A DNA stretch of 61,135 bases, taken from contig NZ_SRIC01000016.1 in NCBI RefSeq assembly GCF_004684775.1, positions 1 through 61,135 on the forward strand, written 5' to 3'. The first letter of the stretch is position 1, and each line of letters begins with the position of its first letter. Under the pieces are notes generated by a model. The model had not been told where the DNA came from, made no database searches, and saw only the letters and a list, made by a program, of their open reading frames with translations. Made by a program: the position numbers and the translations under genes. The DNA comes from Streptomyces sp. MZ04. Lineage in GTDB: Bacteria; Actinomycetota; Actinomycetes; Streptomycetales; Streptomycetaceae. Shown here piece after piece: positions 45,111 through 52,612 of the stretch.

Positions 45111-46004
45111 GTACGAACCTCGCCGCGCGCGTTGAAGCCCGCCGTCAGAACCCGACCACCAAGCAACCGGCCCGCCGCGGCAAGGCCGCGCAGCAGCCCA
45201 CCCTCGTGCAGTTCGTGCAGTCGATGCGAGGTGAGATAGCCCGCGCCCTGCCCTCCCACGTCGCGAGCCCCGAGCGCATCGCCCGTATCGCGCTCACCGA
45301 ACTACGTCGCGTCGATCACCTCGCCGAGTGCACACAGGAGTCGTTCGGCGGCGCGCTGATGACCTGCGCGGCACTGGGCCTCGAACCCGGCGGAGTGGGC
45401 GGCGAGGCGTACCTGCTGCCCTTCTGGAACAAGAAGGTTCGGGCGTACGAAGTCACCCTCGTCATCGGCTATCAAGGCATGGTCCGCCTGTTCTGGCAGC
45501 ACCCGGCCGCCGCCGGCCTCGCCGCGCACACGGTGCACGAGGGGGATGAGTTCGACTTCGAGTACGGCCTCGAACCGTTCCTGCGGCACAAGCCGGCCCG
45601 CACCGGCCGCGGCAAGCCGACGGACTATTACGCCGTCGCGAAGATGGCGAACGGCGGCTCAGCCTTCGTGGTGATGAACGTCGAGGACATCGAGGCTATC
45701 CGCCATCGCAGCAAGGCGCGTGACGCGGGTCCGTGGTCCACGGACTACGGACTACGACGCCATGGCGCGCAAGACCTGCATTCGGCAGTTGTTCAAGTTG
45801 CTGCCGAAGTCTGCTGAGTTGGTGCAGGCGGTCGCTCACGACGAGGGCGTGCGGCGCGACGTATCACCCGAGGGGCTCGACGTCCCGCCGGACTACATCG
45901 AGGGCGAAGTCGTCGAGCACGCCCCGGTCGAGGACGTGCCCGCGGGGTTCGCCGGCTGGCCCGAGGCTGGCGTGCACTCCGGCGAGGCCTCCACCGCGGC
46001 CTGA
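45107..46004 (+). pseudogene. recT: recT-like single-strand annealing protein, frameshifted
   Basis: A RecT-family annealing protein split over two frames. The first frame (45107-45817) reads as RecT up to RSKARDAGPWSTDY, then goes astray as GLRRHGAQ. The second frame continues correctly with DAMARKTCIRQLFKLLPKSAE and ends at 46004. The cause is visible: GGACTAC is present twice in a row (45742-45748 and 45749-45755). Removing one copy restores WSTDYDAMARKT and a protein of 296 residues. As it stands the product loses the conserved C-terminal part of the RecT core. A sequencing error is possible but a 7-bp duplication is atypical for one. Confidence 0.88.
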
Positions 46005-46267
46005 TGTACGACCCGGCCGCGCCTCCCTGGTGCGCGCATTGGGACGGCTCGGAGCGCCGCTATTGCGGCGCTCCGAGCACCCGCCTCTACCTCATCGGCC
46101 ACCGCTTCCCCTTGCACACTCCCGCGGCCCTTGCTGGCCGCCCAGAGGCCCCCGGATCACCAATGCCATTAAGGAGACGGACCGTTGAGCCGCGCCGCGA
46201 CGGATTGGGTATGGGACCACGCCACCGCCCGAGGTACCGCTCGAACGGTGCTCCTCGCCATCGCTGA
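46004..46267 (+). CDS. Small actinophage-type Cys/His protein, 87 aa
   Basis: An 87-residue protein whose first half (WCAHWDGSERRYCGA, TRLYLIGHRFPLHTPAALAGRPE) matches a pattern of small phage proteins with paired Cys and His that may bind zinc. The usual Cys in the G-x-R-C-x-x-H position appears to be Phe here, so the site may be incomplete. The second half is Arg/Pro-rich and overlaps the next gene by 83 bp. ATG 46004 overlaps the recT stop as TGATG. Confidence 0.6.
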   Translation: MYDPAAPPWCAHWDGSERRYCGAPSTRLYLIGHRFPLHTPAALAGRPEAPGSPMPLRRRTVEPRRDGLGMGPRHRPRYRSNGAPRHR

Positions 46268-46997
46268 CCGAGCGAACGCCGACGCGGTCGCCTACGCCGG
46301 CACGGCGATGCTCGTGCAGCGCACCCGGGCGGCCCGTTCGACCGTGCGCGACGCCGTCGACGCTCTGCTCGACTCGGGCGAGCTCGCCGTCGTCGAGGAC
46401 GTCATCGGGCCCCGCAGAGAGACCGTTTACCGCCTGCCGCTCGTCGCCGCCCACGCACCGTCCGAGAGGGCCGGAAATCGGTTCGGATCTGCATCCGGCC
46501 CGGACCGGGAATCGGCCCCCGGGGGACCAGAATCCGGTACGGAGGGGGACCGGAAACCGGTACGAGGGGGAGCGGAGTCCGGCCCCCAGAACAAGAAGAA
46601 CAAGAGAGAACCAGAAGTACAGCAGCAGCCGCGCGCGACCACCCCCGCCCGCTCCCCGCTGATTCCCGAACTGCACCCCCTCGGCGACGCACTCGCCGCC
46701 GCCGGTGTCGCCGTCCGCTGGTCTCTGGGCATCGGCGAGCAGCGCGACGTCAGGCGCCTCGTCCAACAGCACGGCGTCGAGGCACTCGTCGAGCTTGCCG
46801 CCCGCCGCGCCCAGCCGGGCACCGAGCCGAAACCGGCCCGCTACTGGCTGCGCGTGTGGGGTGACCTCAATCGCGCGCCGTCCGCCCACCCCGGCCCCAA
46901 CGTCGCGCCGCTGCGCGCCCCGGGCCCCGCCGCCTACACCGACAACCTCGCCGCTGGCCTCGCCCTGCTGAAAGCCCAAAAGGAGGGCACACCATGA
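46185..46997 (+). CDS. Helix-turn-helix replisome organiser-like protein
   Basis: A 270-residue protein. The N-terminal winged helix (about 5-88: ATDWVWDHATARGTARTVLLAIADRAN, then AGTAMLVQRTRAARSTVRDAVDALLDSGELAVVED) is like phage replication initiators. A low-complexity Gly/Pro/Ser linker (about 95-165) separates it from a helical C-terminal domain (LGIGEQRDVRRLVQQHGVEALVELAARRA, then YWLRVWGDL). It probably binds the phage origin or loads helicase (inference). TTG 46185 has AAGGAG 9 bases upstream. Confidence 0.75.
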   Translation: MSRAATDWVWDHATARGTARTVLLAIADRANADAVAYAGTAMLVQRTRAARSTVRDAVDALLDSGELAVVEDVIGPRRETVYRLPLVAAHAPSERAGNRFGSASGPDRESAPGGPESGTEGDRKPVRGGAESGPQNKKNKREPEVQQQPRATTPARSPLIPELHPLGDALAAAGVAVRWSLGIGEQRDVRRLVQQHGVEALVELAARRAQPGTEPKPARYWLRVWGDLNRAPSAHPGPNVAPLRAPGPAAYTDNLAAGLALLKAQKEGTP

Positions 46998-47815
46998 TCG
47001 ACGAACACATCGCCGCCCTACTCGCCTACGCCGGACGCCTCGACTCCCGCGTGCGCCGCGCCCTCGCCGACCCGCAGCAGTCCGCCCGCGCCATCACCGA
47101 CTGGACGACCGCTCTCGCCGAGGTACCCGCCACCCTGCCCGAGACGAGTTGGGACGCCTCGCACGCCGTGCGCCGCTACTACGAGCAGCGCGGCGGCGAC
47201 CGATCCGCGCAGTTCCGCGCCGTCGAGCCGCACGACGTCCTCGCCGCATGGGCACCGCACCGTGCCGAGCTCATGAATCGGCACACCGACCCCCTGCCCG
47301 ACGCCGACCCCGACGACCCGCAGGCTTGGCGCGAGGAACTGCTCGACGCACGGGCCGCGGTTGCCCATGGGTACACCTCACCCGCGCAGTACCGCGCGGA
47401 GATCAACCACGCCGGGCAGAAACGTCTCGCTGCCCTCATAGCGGGAGTTGGCGACGGTCCACGCCGCTACATGCCCGAGCACGTCGCGCGCGACCTCGCC
47501 GCCTACCGACCGGCCCGTGCCCATCGCGAAGCCCTCGTTGCCGATGGCCTCCCCGATCCGCTCGGTATCCGCTGCCCCCACTGTCACGCGCAGCCCAATC
47601 AGCCGTGCCAGAGCGGCTACCGGCGCTACGGGAAGGGACGCCGTGCCCTCACTGGTGTTCACCCCTCGCGGATCCAGGCCCTGATCGCCCAACTCGCGCC
47701 CACCACCGACGAGGAGGGCGAGGCCGAGCAGGTCCGCCTCGCCCGGCTCATGTGCCAACCACCCGCCCCACGCGAGATCCGCGCCCGCCACACCTCGGGA
47801 GGTACCCGTCGATGA
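46994..47815 (+). CDS. Zinc-finger hypothetical protein, 273 aa
   Basis: A 273-residue mostly helical protein. A treble-clef-like finger, CPHCHAQPNQPCQ followed by H near residue 220 (GVHPSR), is of the kind found in actinophage replication genes. The N-terminal 130 residues are acidic and helical (IDEHIAALLAYAGRLDSRV, SWDASHAVRRYYEQRGGD). ATG 46994 overlaps the preceding stop as ATGA. Its position after the winged-helix protein suggests a replication role, unproven. Confidence 0.72.
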   Translation: MIDEHIAALLAYAGRLDSRVRRALADPQQSARAITDWTTALAEVPATLPETSWDASHAVRRYYEQRGGDRSAQFRAVEPHDVLAAWAPHRAELMNRHTDPLPDADPDDPQAWREELLDARAAVAHGYTSPAQYRAEINHAGQKRLAALIAGVGDGPRRYMPEHVARDLAAYRPARAHREALVADGLPDPLGIRCPHCHAQPNQPCQSGYRRYGKGRRALTGVHPSRIQALIAQLAPTTDEEGEAEQVRLARLMCQPPAPREIRARHTSGGTRR

Positions 47816-48060
47816 CTCCCCCCGCCGCGCGCGCCGTGATCGCCGCGCATCTGACCGACGCCCTCGACGTGCAACCTCATCGGGCCACGCTCACCGCATC
47901 CGAGTTGCTCGACCGCCTAGCCATCGAGGGATGGGAGATCAACAGCGCCCAGGACTCGCGACCGGTCGCGCCTCGCGCGCGGGAGACCTCGCGCGCTCGA
48001 CGCCTCGTCGCTCGGCTGCTGTCGCGCCCTGCCTGCACGAGTGGAGAGGCGAGACCGTGA
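47812..48060 (+). CDS. Small hypothetical early protein, 82 aa
   Basis: An 82-residue protein. A helical N-terminal part (ARAVIAAHLTDALDVQPHRATLTASELLDRLAIEGWEI) precedes an Arg-rich tail (ARRLVARLLSRP). ATG 47812 overlaps the preceding stop as ATGA; its own stop overlaps the next GTG. Function unknown. Confidence 0.65.
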   Translation: MTPPAARAVIAAHLTDALDVQPHRATLTASELLDRLAIEGWEINSAQDSRPVAPRARETSRARRLVARLLSRPACTSGEARP

Positions 48061-48239
48061 CCGCCGACCACCTCGCCGCCCTGGCCGTGCTGCTCGTCAT
48101 CGTCTCGGGCATCCCGCTCGGTCGGCGCGCATGCCGCCGCGACCCCGGCCCGCTGCGCCGGCACCCCGCGGACACCCGCGGTGCCTGTTCGCCCACCTGC
48201 CCCACGTGCACCGCCCTCGCCGAGGAGAGCCACCGATGA
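48057..48239 (+). CDS. Small membrane protein, 60 aa
   Basis: A 60-residue protein with one predicted membrane helix (HLAALAVLLVIVSGIPL, residues 5-21) and a polar C-terminus with the cysteine pair CSPTCPTC. Start and stop overlap both neighbours by 4 bp. Function unknown. Confidence 0.62.
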   Translation: MTADHLAALAVLLVIVSGIPLGRRACRRDPGPLRRHPADTRGACSPTCPTCTALAEESHR

Positions 48240-48574
48240 ACACCCGCGCCCGTCACGATTCCCGCCGAGGCAGAGTCGCCACCCGCGAGGTCGCGCGCGA
48301 CGAGCGCCGCGCACGGCTGCGCATCCTGCTCGCCCGCGCCGATCGCGGTCTGCTCACCCCGGAGGACTGCACCCAATTCCGCGGCGACGTCGAGGCCGAG
48401 GTCGCCGAATGCGACACCCACCGCCGCAGTGCCGGCGGACACCAAGCCGCATCCATGCGACTGCACAAGCGCATCGAGGCCGCCGAGCAGTGCATCACCG
48501 AAACCGAGGCCGAGCGCGACCAGTACGCCGCCCAGATACGGCGACTGCTCACGAGCGAGGAGGGCCGCCGGTGA
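48236..48574 (+). CDS. Small coiled-coil protein, 112 aa
   Basis: A 112-residue charged protein with long helices (RRARLRILLARADRGLLTPEDC, then MRLHKRIEAAEQCITETEAERDQYAAQIRRLLTSE) that probably form a coiled coil. Small proteins of this layout are common in Streptomyces phage early operons. ATG 48236 overlaps the preceding stop. Confidence 0.7.
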   Translation: MNTRARHDSRRGRVATREVARDERRARLRILLARADRGLLTPEDCTQFRGDVEAEVAECDTHRRSAGGHQAASMRLHKRIEAAEQCITETEAERDQYAAQIRRLLTSEEGRR

Positions 48575-49356
48575 ACCACACCGCCGCCGTGCACGAGACC
48601 GTCGCCGCCCTGCGCACCATCCGTGAACAGTGGGCTGAGCTACTGCTCGCCATCGAGATGCCGTCGGCCGACGTCTGGCCACCGCGGCAACTCGCGCACA
48701 CCCTGCGCGCCACCGACGACGAGCCACTCGTCGTCGAGGAGCGCGCGCCGCTCGTGCTGCGTGAGCACCCCGCGCCGGCCAACCTCGACGCGCTCGATGC
48801 CGGCCTCGCCATCGAGCAGCAGGTGTTCGCCCTCGCCGACACCCTCGCCGCCGCCGTCCAGCACGCCGGGCACGGTGACCCCCGGCGATGGGACTTCCAG
48901 CACCCAGGCGCAGCAGACGCTCGGGGCGCGGCCGGATCGCGGGCGCACGGTCTGCACTTTGCGTGCGTATGGGTCGAGGGCCGCGTGCTCGACGAGGACA
49001 CGGAGCCTGAGCAGCAGCTCGACGGCCCCCTCGCCGCCCCGCCGTTCGCTCCCCTGCCCCCGCACCTGCTGTACGAGGCACGGCGCACTGCGTGCATTGC
49101 CGAGGGCCGACTACTGCGGGCCCTCGGCCTCGACCAGCGCACTACGCCCGTACCCGACCGGCCGTGCCCGTGGTGCGCTGGTGAGCTCATCCTGCACACC
49201 GGTCCCGAGCAGGCGCCGACCGTGGCCTGCACGACCGGCCCCCTATGCACTGCGCCCGTACCGCTCGACGAGCGGGGACGGCGCGTGTGGGGGTGGGGTG
49301 ATCTGCTCACCCTGGTGGCCGCCCTTGCCAAGGCCGAACACCATGTCGCGGCCTAG
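48571..49356 (+). CDS. Hypothetical protein with C-terminal zinc ribbon, 261 aa
   Basis: A 261-residue protein ending the early operon. The first two thirds are helical and acidic. Near residue 205 a zinc-ribbon-like motif, CPWCAGELILHT with two later Cys (VACTTGPLCT), is followed by VWGWGDLLTLVAALAKAEHH. Function unknown; zinc binding is inferred from Cys spacing. Confidence 0.7.
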   Translation: MNHTAAVHETVAALRTIREQWAELLLAIEMPSADVWPPRQLAHTLRATDDEPLVVEERAPLVLREHPAPANLDALDAGLAIEQQVFALADTLAAAVQHAGHGDPRRWDFQHPGAADARGAAGSRAHGLHFACVWVEGRVLDEDTEPEQQLDGPLAAPPFAPLPPHLLYEARRTACIAEGRLLRALGLDQRTTPVPDRPCPWCAGELILHTGPEQAPTVACTTGPLCTAPVPLDERGRRVWGWGDLLTLVAALAKAEHHVAA

Positions 49357-49395
49357 CGATATGGCCCGGGGCACGCTCGCCGCGCCTCGGGCCAC

Positions 49396-49554
49396 TCACT
49401 CTCGCCGCCACTCGTCACGCAGCCGACGCAGTGCGGCAATGGCTCGTACTGCCTTATCGGAGAGTGCGGGGACCTGATCGAGCACGTACCCCAGTACGAG
49501 AACACACCCGCCGAGTGCGGCAACTGCCGCCGTGGCCCAACCGACTGTTTCCAT
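49396..49554 (-). CDS. Small membrane protein, 52 aa (minus-strand cargo)
   Basis: A 52-residue protein with one membrane helix (TAAVAALGGCVLVLGYVL, about 8-25) and a basic C-terminus (RAIAALRRLRDEWRRE). ATG 49554 has GGAAGG 8 bases upstream. It is antiparallel to the surrounding phage operons and lies between the early and late blocks. Holin-like or envelope-modifying roles are possible, without evidence. Confidence 0.6.
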   Translation of the reverse strand: METVGWATAAVAALGGCVLVLGYVLDQVPALSDKAVRAIAALRRLRDEWRRE

Positions 49555-49931
49555 CCGAACCGAGTCGCCTTCCATGAAGGGCAGTCGACTCGGCAGGCAT
49601 GGCAGCTCGAATCGACCACCATTGCTCTTGGTGATCAAGTCGAGAGCCAAGCCCGAACGCCGGTATCTCGGGTATGCACTTAGGTTTCAGATGCGGAGCA
49701 CCTTCGGGGCTCGGCTGTCGCCGCCCTTGGGCCCCCGCGCACTTTGGTTCGGCAAAGCGTCGTTAGCCACTGTGCAGTGTCGATGACGTGCGACACCTAA
49801 ACGTCCAACAGGCTTGCGTAGTTATCGTTTCGTGACCTAATGTTGGCCGCGCCTCCGGCGTGCCCGGAAACGCGTCCCGACCCCGCAAGCCCCGCCGCCT
49901 CCCCCTCCGCGACGGGGCTTGCCCATGCGGG
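49555..49931. other. Gene-poor interval between early and late operons
   Basis: No gene is supported here. The sequence is less GC-rich than its flanks. GCAAGCCCCG (49885-49894) and CGGGGCTTGC (49913-49922) form a hairpin that would terminate the minus-strand 76-aa gene ending at 49932. Confidence 0.5.
49885..49922 (-). terminator. Hairpin after the 76-aa membrane protein gene
   Basis: A 10-bp perfect stem, GCAAGCCCCG with CGGGGCTTGC, and an 18-base loop, starting 10 bp past the stop on the minus strand. Confidence 0.65.
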
Positions 49932-50162
49932 TTAGTCGGCTGCGCGACGGCGAACCATGCGCCCACCTGCCTGTGCAGCGATTGCCGCGATTGCTCCGCT
50001 CACCACCGTGAGGATCTGCGGGGTGAGCCGAGGAGCGCAGACGATCGTCACAACAACCACGATCACGATCAGCCCCTCGCGCACATGGTCGGTCAGCGGG
50101 TGGCGGCGCCCCTGCCGCTCGTCGGTGCGCCTGATGAGCCGACGCCGAGCCTGGTGCTTCAC
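49932..50162 (-). CDS. Small membrane protein, 76 aa (minus-strand cargo)
   Basis: A 76-residue protein with a basic N-terminus (KHQARRRLIRRTDERQGRR) and a hydrophobic C-terminal half (GLIVIVVVVTIVCAP, then ILTVVSGAIAAIAAQAGG) that can form one or two membrane helices. GTG 50162 has GAGGGAG 6 bases upstream and the gene has its own terminator, so it is an independent unit opposing the phage operons. Unknown function; small holins and phage immunity proteins have similar size and layout. Confidence 0.65.
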   Translation of the reverse strand: MKHQARRRLIRRTDERQGRRHPLTDHVREGLIVIVVVVTIVCAPRLTPQILTVVSGAIAAIAAQAGGRMVRRRAAD

Positions 50163-50391
50163 GTAGTACTCCCTCGTCTGTCACGGCCGGGACCAAGAAA
50201 CAATCGAGCCCCGTCTTTCATCCTTCTATCGGCATATATACAGCTAAACGAACGCGAAGCGGGCTAATCACCCTTGTGCCGCAACAGAGTTGGCCTCAGT
50301 GGGACCCTGCTCCGACCAGGGGGAATGTGGACGAGGACTCCACGAGACATGCGAAGATTTCGGCTATTTACTGAGAAATGGACCGCTTAAA

Positions 50392-50410
50392 GAATCTTGA
50401 AAAGAGATTC
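50392..50410. repeat. Short inverted repeat before terminase small subunit
   Basis: GAATCT (50392-50397) and AGATTC (50405-50410) flank a 7-base centre in an AT-rich stretch 40 bp before the terminase small subunit gene. Packaging sites often lie here, but a 6-bp arm is weak evidence. The rest of 50163-50448 shows no gene. Confidence 0.35.
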
Positions 50411-50448
50411 GCTGGAGCTGCGAACTCGCCCTGCTCGGAGGTGATGCC

Positions 50449-50895
50449 TTGGCCGAGCCGATCACCGATCGAGACCGCGAGGCAGTGCGGCGCCTACACA
50501 GCGAAGGCAAGTCCCGCAACGCCATCGCCCGTCAACTCGGCCGCGGCGCCGCCACCGTAAGCAAGATTGCCGCCGAACTCGGCCTAGCGTTCTCCGGAGC
50601 CGCCCGCGCTGCCGCAGCCACCGAGGCCCGACGCGCAGACGCAGCCGCACGGCGCGAGCAGCTCGCCGACGAGGCCCTCGACGGAGCCCTCGGCCAAGTC
50701 GAGCGCACCACCACCGCCGACAACGCGCGCGACGCCCGCGACCACGCCACCGCCGCCCGCGCCCTCACCGAAGTGCACGCACGGGTCACAGAGCTCGCCC
50801 GCCAGACCAGCACCGGCAGCAAGGGCGCCGCGATGCTCGACCGCCTCGCCGACGCCCTGATCGGTCCGTCCGGAGGTGACCGCGAGGGGGAGTGA
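50449..50895 (+). CDS. Phage terminase small subunit (HTH)
   Basis: A 148-residue DNA-packaging protein. The N-terminal HTH (about 6-48: DREAVRRLHSEGKSRNAIARQLGRGAATVSKIAAELGL) would recognise the packaging start site; the remainder is a long Ala/Arg/Glu coiled coil for oligomerisation. TTG 50449 has GGAGGTGA about 5 bases upstream. The stop overlaps the large subunit start, which confirms the pairing. Confidence 0.82.
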   Translation: MAEPITDRDREAVRRLHSEGKSRNAIARQLGRGAATVSKIAAELGLAFSGAARAAAATEARRADAAARREQLADEALDGALGQVERTTTADNARDARDHATAARALTEVHARVTELARQTSTGSKGAAMLDRLADALIGPSGGDREGE

Positions 50896-52145
50896 TGGCC
50901 GCTCCCCCGCCCCTCTCCGACAAGCAACTCGACTCGATCCGTGGTGCCCTCAGGCGGATCAACATCTGGCACGGCAGCGTGCGCAGCGGCAAGACCATCG
51001 CGAGTCTGCTGTGCTTCCTGCTGATGGTCCGACGCGCGCCCGCCTCGGGCCTGATCATCATCTGTGGACGCAGTCTGCAAACGATCGAGCGCAACATCAT
51101 CGAGCCGTTGCAGGACCCCGCCCTGTTCGGCGACGTCGCCGACGAGGTACGCCACACCCGCGGCGCGACCACCGCGGTCATCTTGGGGCGCGTCGTACAT
51201 CTGATCGGCGCGAGCGACGCACGGGCCGAGGGCCGGCTGCGTGGCCTAACAGCCGCGCTCGCCTACGTCGACGAGATCACCCTGCTCCCCGAGCCGTTCT
51301 TCGTGCAACTGCTCGCCCGGCTCTCCGTACCCGGTGCACGTCTGCTCGGCACGACGAACCCCGACTCACCCCGCCACTGGCTCAAGACGGGGTATCTCGA
51401 CCGCGCGGGCGAACTCAACCTGTGCTCCTGGCACTTCAAGCTCGCCGACAACCCCTCGCTGTCGCCCGAGTACGTCGCCGACCTCGCCGCCGAGTACGTC
51501 GGCCTGTGGCGCCGCCGCATGATCGATGGGGCGTGGGTGGTCGCCGAGGGCGCCATCTACGACATGTGGGACGAGGCCCGCCACGTGGTGACCGCGCTCC
51601 CCGACATGCGCCGGCACTGGTGCGGCGTGGACTACGGCACCACCAACCCGTTTGCCGCGGTCCTGCTCGGCGAGGGCGCCGACGGCCGTCTGTACGTGTG
51701 CGCCGAGTGGCGCCACGACTCACGTACAGCGCACCGCAGCATGACCGACGCGCAGTACAGCCGCGCCGTCCGCGCCTGGCTCAACCACCTTGGTGTCACG
51801 CCCGAGTGGACGTTCATTGACCCGTCTGCCGCGTCGTTCTCTACTCAGATGTGGCAGGACGGGCACCCGGGCCTCGCCCGCGCCACCAACGACGTCACCG
51901 ACGGCATCCGGTCCGTGTCGAGCCTGCTCGCCGCCGACCGCCTGCTCGTGCACGACTCGTGCGAGGGCCTGCTCGCTGAACTCCCCGGCTACTCCTGGAA
52001 TTCGAAAGCCACCGAGCGCGGTGAAGACGCCCCGATCAAGGTCGACGACCACAGCGCCGACGCCCTGCGCTACGTCATCCACTCCACCTCGCACGAGTGG
52101 CGTCACCTGCTCACCACATCCACCGGTGTCGGGGGACCGGGATAG
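50892..52145 (+). CDS. Phage terminase large subunit, PBSX type
   Basis: A 417-residue packaging motor. The ATPase domain has Walker A GSVRSGKT (residues 28-35), Walker B LAYVDEIT and the coupling motif LLGTTNPDSPRHW. The RuvC-like nuclease has the acidic triad in WCGVDYGTTNP, WTFIDPSA and DDHSADALRY. GTG 50892 overlaps the small subunit stop; the ATG one codon later is the alternative. The 3' end overlaps a minus-strand cargo gene by 35 bp. Confidence 0.93.
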   Translation: MMAAPPPLSDKQLDSIRGALRRINIWHGSVRSGKTIASLLCFLLMVRRAPASGLIIICGRSLQTIERNIIEPLQDPALFGDVADEVRHTRGATTAVILGRVVHLIGASDARAEGRLRGLTAALAYVDEITLLPEPFFVQLLARLSVPGARLLGTTNPDSPRHWLKTGYLDRAGELNLCSWHFKLADNPSLSPEYVADLAAEYVGLWRRRMIDGAWVVAEGAIYDMWDEARHVVTALPDMRRHWCGVDYGTTNPFAAVLLGEGADGRLYVCAEWRHDSRTAHRSMTDAQYSRAVRAWLNHLGVTPEWTFIDPSAASFSTQMWQDGHPGLARATNDVTDGIRSVSSLLAADRLLVHDSCEGLLAELPGYSWNSKATERGEDAPIKVDDHSADALRYVIHSTSHEWRHLLTTSTGVGGPG

Positions 52146-52590
52146 TCCGCCCCGTCCGGGCCCTCCACAAGAGCACAGAGCAGTACACCCAGCCGGACAG
52201 GGAGATCAGCCCGAACAGTATGCCCAGGGTTGCAACGAGCGCAGCTGAAGGGACCACGCCCAGATACCCCAGCGCCACCGCCAAGCTCTCAACCATCAGC
52301 AACCACAGGTTCCAACGTTGTTTCCTGCGAATGACCCGGACGTAGTCTCCGAACCTGCGTTGCTGTGCTGCCTCTTGGGCGGCCTCTTCATCAAGGATGC
52401 GCCGTTGACGTTGAGCCCAACGCCGTTGAGTCTCCGCTGTCTCTGGGTCCATCTGCGCAGCGGGCGAGGGGAACACCACGTCACCATGGATGGCACCGGA
52501 TTGCACGACGTGGCCCTCGACGTTGCCGCTCAACTCGTTGCGTGTGGACGGCTGTTCGCTCATGAGCCGGACGATACGCCTGATGTTCAT
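52111..52590 (-). CDS. Two-TM protein with RHIM/BASS-like amyloid motif (minus-strand cargo)
   Basis: A 159-residue protein (150 if ATG 52563 is used). Residues 18-40, NELSGNVEGHVVQSGAIHGD followed by VVF, match the Gly/Gln/Val pattern of actinobacterial amyloid signalling motifs related to mammalian RHIM, with VVQ-x-G as the core. A charged helix (about 50-80) follows, then two membrane helices (about 94-112 and 115-141) and a short basic tail. In NLR-linked systems such a motif joins a sensor to a membrane-damaging effector. The gene lies antisense between terminase and portal, overlaps terminase by 35 bp and has lower GC than its neighbours. A cell-death or exclusion effector is inferred. 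Confidence 0.72.
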   Translation of the reverse strand: MNIRRIVRLMSEQPSTRNELSGNVEGHVVQSGAIHGDVVFPSPAAQMDPETAETQRRWAQRQRRILDEEAAQEAAQQRRFGDYVRVIRRKQRWNLWLLMVESLAVALGYLGVVPSAALVATLGILFGLISLSGWVYCSVLLWRARTGRTIPVPRHRWMW

Positions 52591-52612
52591 GTGATCACCA
52601 CGGGAGGTTGCA

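Noticed and set aside
45720..45817. Programmed ribosomal frameshift in recT
   Set aside because: No slippery heptamer or downstream structure is evident, and an exact 7-bp duplication explains the frame change more simply.
50378..50560. 60-aa plus-strand ORF before the terminase
   Set aside because: It runs through the terminase small subunit start in another frame and has no ribosome binding site.
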